Shown here: positions 1-7,363 of the stretch, piece after piece
How the letters are laid out: every line of letters starts with the position of its first letter
Numbering within the stretch: position 1 is the first letter of the stretch
Origin: Pseudomonas fluorescens NCIMB 11764
GTDB lineage: Bacteria; Pseudomonadota; Gammaproteobacteria; Pseudomonadales; Pseudomonadaceae
Length of the DNA: 64,000 bases
Assembly: GCF_000293885.2 (NCBI RefSeq)
Contig: NZ_CP010945.1
Coordinates: 5,786,001 to 5,850,000, forward strand
Reading direction: 5' to 3'
Program-made: the position numbers and the translations under genes
The notes under the pieces: model-generated
What the model saw: the letters and a program-made list of their open reading frames with translations, nothing else
Database searches by the model: none
What the model was told of the DNA's origin: nothing

Positions 1-1163
1 ACTTGCCGCGCCAGGATGAAGTGTTCCCGGACCGCGAGCATTTCGGGCGGATCTTCTTCAACCAGGCCAACATGAGCGCCATGGGCATTCCGCAGATCGC
101 GGTAGTCATGGGCTCGTGCACTGCCGGTGGTGCCTACGTGCCAGCAATGGCCGACGAAGCAATCATGGTTCGCGAGCAAGCGACGATCTTTCTTGCCGGT
201 CCGCCGCTGGTAAAAGCCGCGACCGGTGAAGTGGTCAGCGCCGAGGATCTGGGCGGCGCCGATGTGCATTGCAAGATTTCCGGCGTCGCCGACCACTACG
301 CCGAGAGCGATGAACACGCCCTGGCCATTGCCCGGCGCAGCATCGCCAACCTCAACTGGCGCAAGCTCGGTGAAGTCCAGCAACACACGCCCATCGCCCC
401 GCTCTACAGCAGCGACGAGTTGTACGGCGTCGTGTCGGCGGACGCCAAGCAACCGTTCGACGTGCGCGAAGTGATTGCGCGACTGGTGGACGGCTCGGTG
501 TTCGATGAATTCAAGGCACTGTTCGGGACTACGCTGGTGTGCGGTTTTGCCTACCTGCACGGTTATCCGATCGCGATCCTCGCCAACAACGGCATCCTGT
601 TCGCTGAAGCGGCGCAGAAAGGCGCGCACTTCATCGAACTGGCCTGTCAGCGCGGCATTCCACTGCTGTTCCTGCAAAACATCACCGGCTTCATGGTCGG
701 CCAGAAATACGAGGCCGGCGGCATCGCCAAGCACGGCGCGAAACTGGTGACCGCCGTGGCGTGCGCCAAGGTGCCGAAATTCACCGTGATCATCGGCGGC
801 AGTTTCGGCGCCGGTAACTATGGCATGTGCGGGCGGGCCTACGATCCGCGCTTCCTGTGGATGTGGCCTAACGCACGCATCGGCGTGATGGGTGCCGAGC
901 AAGCGGCGGGCGTTCTGGTGCAGGTCAAACGCGAGCAGGCAGAGCGCAGTGGCCAGGGTTTCAGCGCCGAGCAGGAAGCCGAGATCAAGCAACCGATCCT
1001 CGATCAATACGAGGAACAGGGTCACCCTTACTACTCCAGTGCACGGCTGTGGGATGACGGTGTCATTGACCCGGCACAAACCCGCGACGTGTTGGCCCTG
1101 GCCTTGTCCGCGTCGTTGAACGCGCCAATCGAACCGAGCCGCTTCGGCGTGTTCCGGATGTGA
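1..1163 (+). CDS. liuB: Methylcrotonoyl-CoA carboxylase beta subunit (carboxyltransferase), 5'-truncated by window edge
   Basis: Carboxyltransferase subunit of 3-methylcrotonyl-CoA carboxylase, which carboxylates 3-methylcrotonyl-CoA to 3-methylglutaconyl-CoA in leucine catabolism (cytosol). The frame is open from base 3 and lacks the N-terminal part; family members are about 535 residues and 386 are visible. The visible part shows the acyl-CoA carboxyltransferase landmarks: [14 protein letters not shown] near its start, the glycine-rich [16 protein letters not shown] in the second half, and PNARIGVMG(A)EQAA after it. liuC follows after 13 bp and liuD overlaps liuC, so the three form one operon whose start (normally liuR and the isovaleryl-CoA dehydrogenase gene liuA) lies outside the window. 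The identification is secure; the start cannot be seen. Confidence 0.95.
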   Translation, partial: LPRQDEVFPDREHFGRIFFNQANMSAMGIPQIAVVMGSCTAGGAYVPAMADEAIMVREQATIFLAGPPLVKAATGEVVSAEDLGGADVHCKISGVADHYAESDEHALAIARRSIANLNWRKLGEVQQHTPIAPLYSSDELYGVVSADAKQPFDVREVIARLVDGSVFDEFKALFGTTLVCGFAYLHGYPIAILANNGILFAEAAQKGAHFIELACQRGIPLLFLQNITGFMVGQKYEAGGIAKHGAKLVTAVACAKVPKFTVIIGGSFGAGNYGMCGRAYDPRFLWMWPNARIGVMGAEQAAGVLVQVKREQAERSGQGFSAEQEAEIKQPILDQYEEQGHPYYSSARLWDDGVIDPAQTRDVLALALSASLNAPIEPSRFGVFRM

Positions 1164-1176
1164 TCGGGAGAACCTC

Positions 1177-1992
1177 ATGAGCGACTTCAACACCCTCGAG
1201 CTGCAGATCGACCCGCGGGGTTTCGCCACCCTGTGGCTGAGCCGCGAAGAAAAGAACAACGCGTTCAACGCTGAAATGATCCGCGAACTGATCCTCGCCC
1301 TGGACAAGGTCTCGGGCGATGCCAGCCTGCGCTTCTTGCTGGTGCGTGGACGCGGCAAGCATTTCAGCGCTGGCGCCGACCTGGCGTGGATGCAGCAGTC
1401 AGCCGAGCTCGATTACCACACCAATCTCGACGACGCGCGGGAACTGGCGGAGTTGATGTACAACCTCGCCAAGCTGAAAGTCCCGACCCTGGCCGTGGTG
1501 CAAGGTGCGGCGTTCGGCGGCGCGCTGGGCCTGATCAGTTGCTGCGACATGGCGATCGGCGCCGACGACGCGCAATTCTGCCTGTCGGAAGTACGCATCG
1601 GCCTGGCGCCGGCGGTGATCAGCCCATTCGTGGTGCAAGCCATCGGCGAGCGCGCGGCACGCCGTTATGCGCTGACTGCCGAGCGCTTCGGCGGGCAGCG
1701 GGCGCGGGAAATCGGTTTGTTGTCGGAGAGCTATCCGATCAATGAGCTGGAACAGAAAGTCGATCAGTGGATCGACAATCTGCTGCTCAACAGCCCCGCG
1801 GCCATGCGCGTCAGCAAAGACTTGCTGCGTGAAGTCGGCAACGGCGCGCTGACGCCGGCGCTGCGCCGCTACACCGAAAATGCCATCGCGCGAATCCGCG
1901 TCAGCCCCGAAGGCCAGGAAGGTCTGCGGGCCTTTCTGCAAAAGCGTCCGCCGAGCTGGCAGGCCGAAACCACCCCCAAGGAGCCGCGTTGA
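1177..1992 (+). CDS. liuC: Methylglutaconyl-CoA hydratase / gamma-carboxygeranoyl-CoA hydratase (crotonase family)
   Basis: Crotonase-fold hydratase of 271 residues that hydrates 3-methylglutaconyl-CoA to HMG-CoA in the leucine pathway. The two oxyanion-hole segments are visible (SAGADL at residues 64-69 and GAAFGG at 110-115), followed by a glutamate at E138 in the SEVRIGL segment, the usual acid/base position of crotonases. It sits between the two carboxylase subunit genes. Its stop codon TGA shares one base with the ATG of liuD, which indicates translational coupling. Start: the ATG at 1177, 8 bases after GGGAG (1166-1170). Crotonases are hard to tell apart by sequence alone; the operon position is what makes the specific call. 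Confidence 0.92.
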   Translation: MSDFNTLELQIDPRGFATLWLSREEKNNAFNAEMIRELILALDKVSGDASLRFLLVRGRGKHFSAGADLAWMQQSAELDYHTNLDDARELAELMYNLAKLKVPTLAVVQGAAFGGALGLISCCDMAIGADDAQFCLSEVRIGLAPAVISPFVVQAIGERAARRYALTAERFGGQRAREIGLLSESYPINELEQKVDQWIDNLLLNSPAAMRVSKDLLREVGNGALTPALRRYTENAIARIRVSPEGQEGLRAFLQKRPPSWQAETTPKEPR

Positions 1993-3947
1993 TGAGCGCA
2001 CCTGTTATCACCTCTCTGCTGGTGGCCAACCGTGGCGAAATCGCTTGTCGGGTGATGCGCACCGCCAAGGCGTTGGGCCTGACCACCGTCGCCGTGCACA
2101 GCGCCACCGACCGTGAAGCCCGGCATAGCCGCGAAGCGGATATCCGCGTCGACCTCGGCGGCAGCAAGGCCGCCGACAGTTACCTGCAAATCGACAAACT
2201 GATCGCTGTCGCCAAGGCCAGCGGCGCTCAGGCCATTCATCCGGGCTACGGCTTTCTGTCCGAGAACGCCGGGTTCGCCCGTGCGATCGAAGCAGCGGGC
2301 CTGATTTTCCTCGGCCCGCCCGCCTCGGCCATCGATGCGATGGGCAGCAAGTCCGCCGCCAAGGCCTTGATGGAAACCGCTGGCGTGCCACTGGTGCCGG
2401 GTTATCACGGCGAAGCTCAAGACCTCGATACCTTCCGCGACGCCTGCGAACGCATCGGCTACCCGGTGCTGCTCAAGGCAACGGCGGGCGGTGGCGGCAA
2501 AGGCATGAAAGTGGTCGAGGACGTCAGCCAACTGGCCGAAGCCCTGGCCTCGGCCCAGCGTGAGGCGCAATCCTCGTTCGGCGATTCGCGGATGCTGGTC
2601 GAAAAATACCTGCTGAAACCCCGCCACGTGGAAATCCAGATTTTCGCCGACCGGCATGGCAACTGCCTGTACCTCAACGAACGGGATTGCTCGATTCAGC
2701 GTCGACACCAGAAAGTCGTCGAAGAAGCCCCCGCGCCAGGCCTCAGCCCGGAACTGCGTCGCGCCATGGGCGAAGCCGCTGTGCGTTCGGCGCAGGCCAT
2801 CGGTTATGTCGGTGCCGGCACCGTGGAATTCTTGCTGGATGCGCGCGGTGAGTTCTTCTTCATGGAGATGAACACACGCCTGCAAGTGGAGCACCCGGTC
2901 ACCGAAGCCATCACCGGCCTCGATCTGGTGGCCTGGCAGATTCGCGTGGCGCGCGGTGAAGCGCTGCCGATGACCCAGGATCAGGTGCCGTTGATCGGGC
3001 ATGCGATTGAAGTGCGGCTGTATGCCGAAGATCCGGGCAATGATTTCCTGCCCGCCACCGGGCGTCTGGAGTTGTATCGAGAGTCGGCTGAAGGTCCGGG
3101 GCGTCGAGTCGACAGCGGTGTTGAAGAAGGCGATGAGATTTCGCCGTTCTACGACCCGATGCTGGGCAAGCTGATTGCCTGGGGCGAGGATCGTGAGCAG
3201 GCACGCCTGCGCTTGTTGAGCATGCTCGATGAGTTCGCGATTGGTGGGCTCAAGACCAACATCAACTTCCTGCGTCGAATCGTGGGTCATCCGGCGTTTG
3301 CGGCGGCCGAACTGGATACCGGGTTTATTCCGCGTTATCAGGAGCAACTGCTGCCGGAGCCCTCGGAACTCAGCGATGAATTCTGGCAAGCCGCGGCGCA
3401 GGCGTTCGCCCAGAGCCAGCCTCGTTCACCGCGCGTCGATGACCTGAGTTCGCCTTGGGCCAACAGCAACGGTTTTCGGTCCGGCCTGCCGACCGAAATC
3501 ACCTTGCACCTGAGTTGTGAAGGTCAGGACCGCGCATTGACGTTGGGCGACCGCAATGCCCAATGCGCGCAACTCAAGGGCGAGCAACTGCTCACCGAAC
3601 GCAACGGCGTGCGCCGCCAGCATCGGGCAATCCGCCGCGACGGCATTGTGTATCTGCAATGGGAAGGTGAATTGCGCCGCATCGAGGCCTACGACCCGAT
3701 CAGCGCCGTCGAAGCCAGTCACAGCCATCACGGCGGACTGACCGCCCCCATGAACGGCAGCATCGTGCGGGTGCTGGTGGAGGCCGGGCAAACGGTCGAA
3801 GCCGGGGCGCAACTGGTGGTGCTGGAAGCGATGAAGATGGAACACAGCATTCGTGCGCCACACGCCGGGGTGATCAAGGCGTTGTATTGCCAGGAAGGCG
3901 AAATGGTCAGCGAAGGCAGTGCGTTGGTCGAGCTGGAAGAAGCCTGA
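1992..3947 (+). CDS. liuD: Methylcrotonoyl-CoA carboxylase alpha subunit (biotin carboxylase plus BCCP domain)
   Basis: Biotin-carrying subunit, 651 residues, partner of LiuB. Domain order: biotin carboxylase N-terminal domain starting with LVANRGEIACRV, ATP-grasp domain with the GGGGKGMK loop at about residues 163-170, the biotin-carboxylase C-terminal domain, a linker, and a C-terminal biotinyl domain with the EAMKMEH motif; the biotin acceptor is K615. The start is the ATG at 1992, which overlaps the liuC stop by one base. A TTG one codon upstream is also possible. The gene usually placed next, liuE (HMG-CoA lyase), is not here: the operon ends at a strong inverted repeat and a convergent regulator follows. 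Confidence 0.95.
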   Translation: MSAPVITSLLVANRGEIACRVMRTAKALGLTTVAVHSATDREARHSREADIRVDLGGSKAADSYLQIDKLIAVAKASGAQAIHPGYGFLSENAGFARAIEAAGLIFLGPPASAIDAMGSKSAAKALMETAGVPLVPGYHGEAQDLDTFRDACERIGYPVLLKATAGGGGKGMKVVEDVSQLAEALASAQREAQSSFGDSRMLVEKYLLKPRHVEIQIFADRHGNCLYLNERDCSIQRRHQKVVEEAPAPGLSPELRRAMGEAAVRSAQAIGYVGAGTVEFLLDARGEFFFMEMNTRLQVEHPVTEAITGLDLVAWQIRVARGEALPMTQDQVPLIGHAIEVRLYAEDPGNDFLPATGRLELYRESAEGPGRRVDSGVEEGDEISPFYDPMLGKLIAWGEDREQARLRLLSMLDEFAIGGLKTNINFLRRIVGHPAFAAAELDTGFIPRYQEQLLPEPSELSDEFWQAAAQAFAQSQPRSPRVDDLSSPWANSNGFRSGLPTEITLHLSCEGQDRALTLGDRNAQCAQLKGEQLLTERNGVRRQHRAIRRDGIVYLQWEGELRRIEAYDPISAVEASHSHHGGLTAPMNGSIVRVLVEAGQTVEAGAQLVVLEAMKMEHSIRAPHAGVIKALYCQEGEMVSEGSALVELEEA

Positions 3948-3952
3948 CATCA

Positions 3953-3984
3953 AGATCGGTCCTACGCCTCCCGAGGACCGATCT
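3953..3984. terminator. Inverted-repeat terminator between liuD and the convergent repressor gene
   Basis: Perfect 11-bp inverted repeat (AGATCGGTCCT with AGGACCGATCT) around a 10-base loop, between the stop codons of convergent genes. There is no long T-run on the + side, so it may act as a bidirectional or weak terminator. Confidence 0.6.
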
Positions 3985-3986
3985 GA

Positions 3987-4634
3987 TCAGAACCTGGCCG
4001 TTGCCTGAACCACTACGCCGATGATTCGGCAGGCTTCAGTGAAAAGGGCTTTCGGATATGTCGGATTGAGCGGGACCAGGTAACGCTGCCCGCCCTCTTC
4101 GATCAGCTTGCGAAAGGTCGCCTCGGTGCTGTCCGGCCATTGGGCAATCACCAGTTTTCCGGGCTCCGGCACAATGGCCGGGTCCACCAGGATCATCATG
4201 CCCTCGGCGATACTGACGCCAGTCGGTGCGGTCATCGCATCGCCCGTCACCCTCAACCAGAACGCCGCGCCCTGAGCGTGGTAATCGGTCAGCTCGAATC
4301 GCGCCTTGTCATACACCGTCGGCTCGCCGTCGCGCACCTCGCAGGATTCTCGCCAGTCACTGACCGGGTAACGGAAGTACGGGTTGTACTTTCGCACCAG
4401 ATCCTGGCTGTCCTCCTTCGACGTGTCCGGCTCGCGGATAACCAGCGCCACTTCGAGAAATTCCATGCCCAGCGCGTGTAATACCCGGTTCATGTCATCG
4501 ATGCCCGGCTGGCGGCGTTTGTTCAGCCAATGGCCTATGCCGCCCTGGGACATTCCGAGGCGCTCGGCGAGTATCTCTTGAGTGACGTTGAGTTCACTCA
4601 TCTTGGCCTTGACCAATTCAATCCATTTATCCAT
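3987..4634 (-). CDS. XRE-family HTH repressor with C-terminal S24 (LexA/CI-like) peptidase domain, probably cleavage-defective
   Basis: Transcriptional regulator of 215 residues resembling phage CI and the Pseudomonas PrtR repressor. Residues 5-60 form a helix-turn-helix (TQEILAERLGMSQGGIGHWL). Residues about 120-210 form the S24 domain. In active LexA/CI proteins the nucleophile serine lies in a GDSM motif; here it reads GDAM (A133, codon GCG), while the general-base lysine is present at K176 (ATFRKL). RecA-triggered self-cleavage therefore looks lost. Start: ATG at 4634, giving the usual MDKW-type N-terminus. It is divergent from the DUF6124 gene at 4764; the AT-rich 129-bp gap with TTGTAGTATTTAAA is the likely operator region. 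No pyocin genes follow. Confidence 0.85.
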   Translation of the reverse strand: MDKWIELVKAKMSELNVTQEILAERLGMSQGGIGHWLNKRRQPGIDDMNRVLHALGMEFLEVALVIREPDTSKEDSQDLVRKYNPYFRYPVSDWRESCEVRDGEPTVYDKARFELTDYHAQGAAFWLRVTGDAMTAPTGVSIAEGMMILVDPAIVPEPGKLVIAQWPDSTEATFRKLIEEGGQRYLVPLNPTYPKALFTEACRIIGVVVQATARF

Positions 4635-4763
4635 GTGCGGCACGATACGTGGGCGCCTCTCCCCATCAAAACACAAATTGTAGTATTTAAATTCTCGTCA
4701 CAAATACACTTCGTACTAGGATTGGATCACGGATCTGAATCTATCACGGAGCTTGCCATCGCC

Positions 4764-5105
4764 ATGACTATCCCCAGCAACGACCTGCCCGATCTGCAAA
4801 TCGACACCTCCCTCACCTCGCCAAAAGGCTCAGCTGCCGCACAACGGGCACTGGATTATTACTTGAAACCAGCTGTGTCCGAGGAGGTGGAAGAAGAGCG
4901 CTTTTTCGAGGTGAACCGCAACGTCAGCAGCGAGGAAGCGCTGGTGCGTGCTTCAGATCTGCTGTGCTGCGCCGCAGCCACGGCATCCGAATCAGCGAAT
5001 AGTCTGCACGGTGTCCACCGGGCCCTGGCATTTTCGACGGTGCATATGATCGATATGGCCAAGGCGTTGCTGGATCGGTCCCTGGACGAGGATCATCACG
5101 CATAA
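4764..5105 (+). CDS. DUF6124 (formerly DUF3077) family protein
   Basis: Small acidic protein of 113 residues of a family common in Pseudomonas and of unknown function. The family-like features are ALDYYLKP in the first half, then an alanine/serine-rich helical region (SDLLCCAAATASESA) and a C-terminal helix with AFSTVHMIDMAKALLD. No signal peptide or membrane span is seen. It is divergent from the XRE/S24 repressor, so it may be a target of that repressor. A purine-rich GGAG lies 13-16 bases upstream of the ATG. The GAAAGGAGGAG just after the stop codon leads into no gene. The family assignment is from memory of the motif pattern. Confidence 0.75.
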   Translation: MTIPSNDLPDLQIDTSLTSPKGSAAAQRALDYYLKPAVSEEVEEERFFEVNRNVSSEEALVRASDLLCCAAATASESANSLHGVHRALAFSTVHMIDMAKALLDRSLDEDHHA

Positions 5106-5126
5106 GAAAGGAGGAGTAATTCGAGG

Positions 5127-5152
5127 GCGCGAAAAGAATTTTCCAATCGCGC
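5127..5152. other. Short hairpin upstream of prrF
   Basis: Inverted repeat GCGCGA ... TCGCGC with a 14-base loop, 22 bases after the stop of the DUF6124 gene. There is no T-run, so it is at best a weak terminator or processing signal. Confidence 0.3.
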
Positions 5153-5164
5153 AGATAAAATCAT

Positions 5165-5196
5165 TTGACTTGCAAACGAGAATGATTATTATTGCA
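5165..5196 (+). promoter_or_regulatory. prrF promoter with overlapping Fur box
   Basis: A sigma-70 promoter is readable: -35 TTGACT (5165-5170), 16-bp spacer, -10 TATTAT (5187-5192). Bases 5178-5196 match the 19-bp Fur consensus (GATAATGATAATCATTATC) at 13 positions and overlap the spacer and -10. Iron-loaded Fur would occlude RNA polymerase, as expected for an iron-starvation-induced sRNA. Confidence 0.85.
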
Positions 5197-5199
5197 TGC

Positions 5200-5314
5200 A
5201 GCTGGTCGCGAGATCAGTCGATTGTCCAAGTGACCTTAGGTCGGTCTCCTGGACTATCTCCTCATCAGGCTAATCACGGTTTTTGACCCGGCTTTTTGCC
5301 GGGTCTTTTTTTTT
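5200..5314 (+). ncRNA. prrF: PrrF-family iron-responsive small RNA
   Basis: About 115 nt, the length of known PrrF RNAs. The 5' segment GCTGGTCGCGAGATCAG can form the first stem-loop. The conserved antisense core TCTCCTGGACTATCTCCTCA, followed by TCAGGCTAATCACGG, lies at 5243-5279; this is the part that pairs with mRNAs of iron-containing proteins such as sodB and TCA-cycle genes in P. aeruginosa. It ends in a textbook Rho-independent terminator: GACCCGGC / GCCGGGTC with a five-T loop and nine T's (5285-5314). Unlike P. aeruginosa, where prrF1 and prrF2 are in tandem, only one copy is present here, as reported for fluorescent pseudomonads with separate loci. The 5' end is inferred from the promoter. 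Confidence 0.92.
5285..5314 (+). terminator. Rho-independent terminator of prrF
   Basis: Perfect 8-bp GC-rich stem GACCCGGC/GCCGGGTC, loop TTTTT, then nine T's. The U-tail is also the expected Hfq-binding end of the sRNA. Confidence 0.95.
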
Positions 5315-5589
5315 GCCAGTTATTCTGGCTTGACCTTCAGGCTAATGAAGTCTTTATGTGCTGCAAATTCGATGGCGCGGATAATATCAAAAGAATATCT
5401 GTTGGCAAGAGAAGCCCGGCAACATTGGCCCAAACTCGCGAAAAATAGCACTTGAGAATCAATCGCGCAGTCTCTAAGCTGCGTCTGCGTCAAGGAGGAC
5501 GCCCCCCGCTACACCCCGCAATTTCCCCCGGTTTTTCCCTTCCCAGCGTGTAAAGTAGCAGCCATAAAAATCATATTCAGGAATCGACT

Positions 5590-6741
5590 ATGACCGTGGC
5601 TAAATCCTCTTTCAGCATCAGTGCAAACTTCGACAGCGGCAATATTGAAGTGCTGGATATCAGCAATCCGTTGCAAGCGTTGCTGGCCATCAAGCCTGAC
5701 ACCCGCAGCCAGCATTTCCAGTGGTTTCACTTCAAGGCCAGCGGGTTGCACGTCGGTCAGGAGCACTGGTTTCGTCTGAGCAATGCCAGCAAATCCTCAT
5801 ACAACAAAGCCTGGGATGGTTATCAGGCGGTGGCGTCCTATGATCACGTCAACTGGTTCCGGGTGCCGACCATTTTCGAAGGCGACTGCCTGCGTTTTAG
5901 CCTCGAAGCCACGGCGACCCACGCCTGGTTTGCCTACTTCGAACCCTACAGCCGTGGCCGCCATGACTGGTTGATCGAGCAGGCGCTGACCAAGGCCGGC
6001 ACCGAACTGCTGGCCACCGGCAAAAGCGTTGAAGGGCGTGACATTCAGTTGCTGCGCAAAGGCACCGGTGCCGAAGGCCAGCGCAAGGTCTGGATGATTG
6101 CCCAGCAACACCCCGGCGAGCACATGGCCGAATGGTTCATGGAAGGTGTGATCGAACGCCTGGAAAGGCACGACGATCCCGTCCTGAACACACTGCTGGC
6201 CAGCGCCGATTTGTACCTGGTGCCAAACATGAACCCGGATGGCGCCTTCCACGGTCATCTGCGCACCAACGCCATGGGCCAGGACCTCAACCGCGCCTGG
6301 CAGAGCGCCAGCCAGGAAGTCAGCCCGGAAGTCCTGTTCGTTCAGCAGCAGATGGAAAAATATGGTGTCGACCTGTTCCTCGACATCCACGGTGATGAAG
6401 AAATCCCTTACGTGTTCACCGCCGGTTGCGAAGGCAACCCTGGCTACACGCCGCGGATCGAAAAGCTGGAAACTCACTTTCGCGATCACTTGAAACATTT
6501 GACCAAAGACTTCCAGACCAAACACGGCTACACCCGCGACGAGCCGGGCAAAGCCAACATGACGCTGGCGTGCAACAGCATTGGCGAGAAATTCGACTGC
6601 CTGTCGCTGACCCTGGAAATGCCGTTCAAGGACAACGATGACGCACCGAACCCGCTGACGGGCTGGTCGGGCAAGCGGTCGAAGCAGTTGGGCAAGGATG
6701 TGTTGACGACTGTTGCGGATATGGTCGGCACCCTGCGCTAA
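5590..6741 (+). CDS. M14-family cytosolic zinc carboxypeptidase (CCP/Nna1-like)
   Basis: Metallocarboxypeptidase of 383 residues with the N-terminal beta-sandwich domain typical of cytosolic carboxypeptidases (about 1-125) followed by the catalytic domain. Zinc ligands: H174 and E177 in HPGEH, and H267 in DIHGDE. The catalytic glutamate is E343 in TLEMPFK. The substrate-binding Asn-Arg pair is N234-R235 in DLNRAW. There is no signal peptide, so it acts in the cytoplasm. The family includes eukaryotic tubulin deglutamylases; a P. aeruginosa member has been crystallised, but the physiological substrate in bacteria is unclear. It is a single gene, followed by a REP element. Confidence 0.92.
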   Translation: MTVAKSSFSISANFDSGNIEVLDISNPLQALLAIKPDTRSQHFQWFHFKASGLHVGQEHWFRLSNASKSSYNKAWDGYQAVASYDHVNWFRVPTIFEGDCLRFSLEATATHAWFAYFEPYSRGRHDWLIEQALTKAGTELLATGKSVEGRDIQLLRKGTGAEGQRKVWMIAQQHPGEHMAEWFMEGVIERLERHDDPVLNTLLASADLYLVPNMNPDGAFHGHLRTNAMGQDLNRAWQSASQEVSPEVLFVQQQMEKYGVDLFLDIHGDEEIPYVFTAGCEGNPGYTPRIEKLETHFRDHLKHLTKDFQTKHGYTRDEPGKANMTLACNSIGEKFDCLSLTLEMPFKDNDDAPNPLTGWSGKRSKQLGKDVLTTVADMVGTLR

Positions 6742-6750
6742 CCAAGATCT

Positions 6751-6816
6751 AAAGATCGCAGGCTTCGCCAGCTCCTACACGGTTCAATGCAGGAGTGGGC
6801 GAAACCTGCGATCTTT
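6751..6816. repeat. REP palindrome pair
   Basis: Imperfect inverted repeat beginning AAAGATCGCAGGCTTCGCC and ending with its complement TGCGATCTTT, with GCTCCTAC / GCAGGAGT in the middle. This is a widespread fluorescent-Pseudomonas REP form. It lies between convergent genes. Confidence 0.85.
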
Positions 6817-6822
6817 TGGTGT

Positions 6823-7269
6823 TTACTCTGCCGCGACCCGCACGCAATCCTCAGGTCCCAACAAGCGCCCATCCTCGGCGCGCAACTCCAGTGCCCGGAC
6901 AGGTCGACCATTATCCCGGTCAACCACCCGCGAGTGCGCCTCCCCGTCCTCATAAAAGAACGCCTCGCCCCACTGCCGCAAACCAATGATCAGCGGAAAC
7001 AACCCTTTGCCCTTCTCCGTCAACACATATTCCTGATAGGCGCTGCCGTCCGATGCCGGCACCAGATCGAAAATCCCGTGGGTCACCAGCGTGCGCAATC
7101 GCGCCGAGAGAATATTCTTCGCCATGCCCAGACTTCGCTGAAACTCACCGAACCGGCGAATGCCGTCGAATGCATCGCGCACGATCAACAACGACCACCA
7201 ATCGCCAATGGCATCCAGTGAACGGGCGACCGGGCATTCGGCGCTTTGCATGCTTGTGCGTTTGGCCAT
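6823..7269 (-). CDS. HxlR-family winged-helix transcriptional regulator
   Basis: Regulator of 148 residues. The N-terminus has the conserved cysteine of the family (C12 in SAECPVARSLDAIGDWWS), then the winged helix (RFGEFQRSLGMAKNILSARLRTL, wing through GIFDLV) and the LTEKGKGLFPLI segment. Some HxlR proteins use this cysteine to sense thiol-reactive compounds. It is divergent from the MFS transporter at 7364; the shared 94-bp region carries a perfect palindrome that is the likely operator for both genes. The C-terminal 40 residues are less conserved. No other start fits better than the ATG at 7269. Confidence 0.9.
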   Translation of the reverse strand: MAKRTSMQSAECPVARSLDAIGDWWSLLIVRDAFDGIRRFGEFQRSLGMAKNILSARLRTLVTHGIFDLVPASDGSAYQEYVLTEKGKGLFPLIIGLRQWGEAFFYEDGEAHSRVVDRDNGRPVRALELRAEDGRLLGPEDCVRVAAE

Positions 7270-7302
7270 GACTGAGCCCTCGAAAACAAACGTGGTTGCA
7301 AT

Positions 7303-7338
7303 ATAAAACCAGTTTGCTTACCGTACAACTGGTTTTAT
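7303..7338. promoter_or_regulatory. Perfect 12-bp inverted repeat, candidate HxlR operator
   Basis: ATAAAACCAGTT at 7303-7314 and its exact complement AACTGGTTTTAT at 7327-7338, spacer 12 bp. It is centred between the divergent hxlR-type gene and the MFS gene, 26 bp upstream of the MFS start. Spacing and symmetry fit a dimeric winged-helix repressor. Confidence 0.8.
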
Positions 7339-7363
7339 TTTGAAACCACCTTGGGAGCCCGGC

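Noticed and set aside
1869..3389. 506-codon open frame on the minus strand opposite liuD
   Set aside because: Antisense frame of a GC-rich gene; residue content (many H, R, Q) and lack of a ribosome site mark it as a shadow of liuD.
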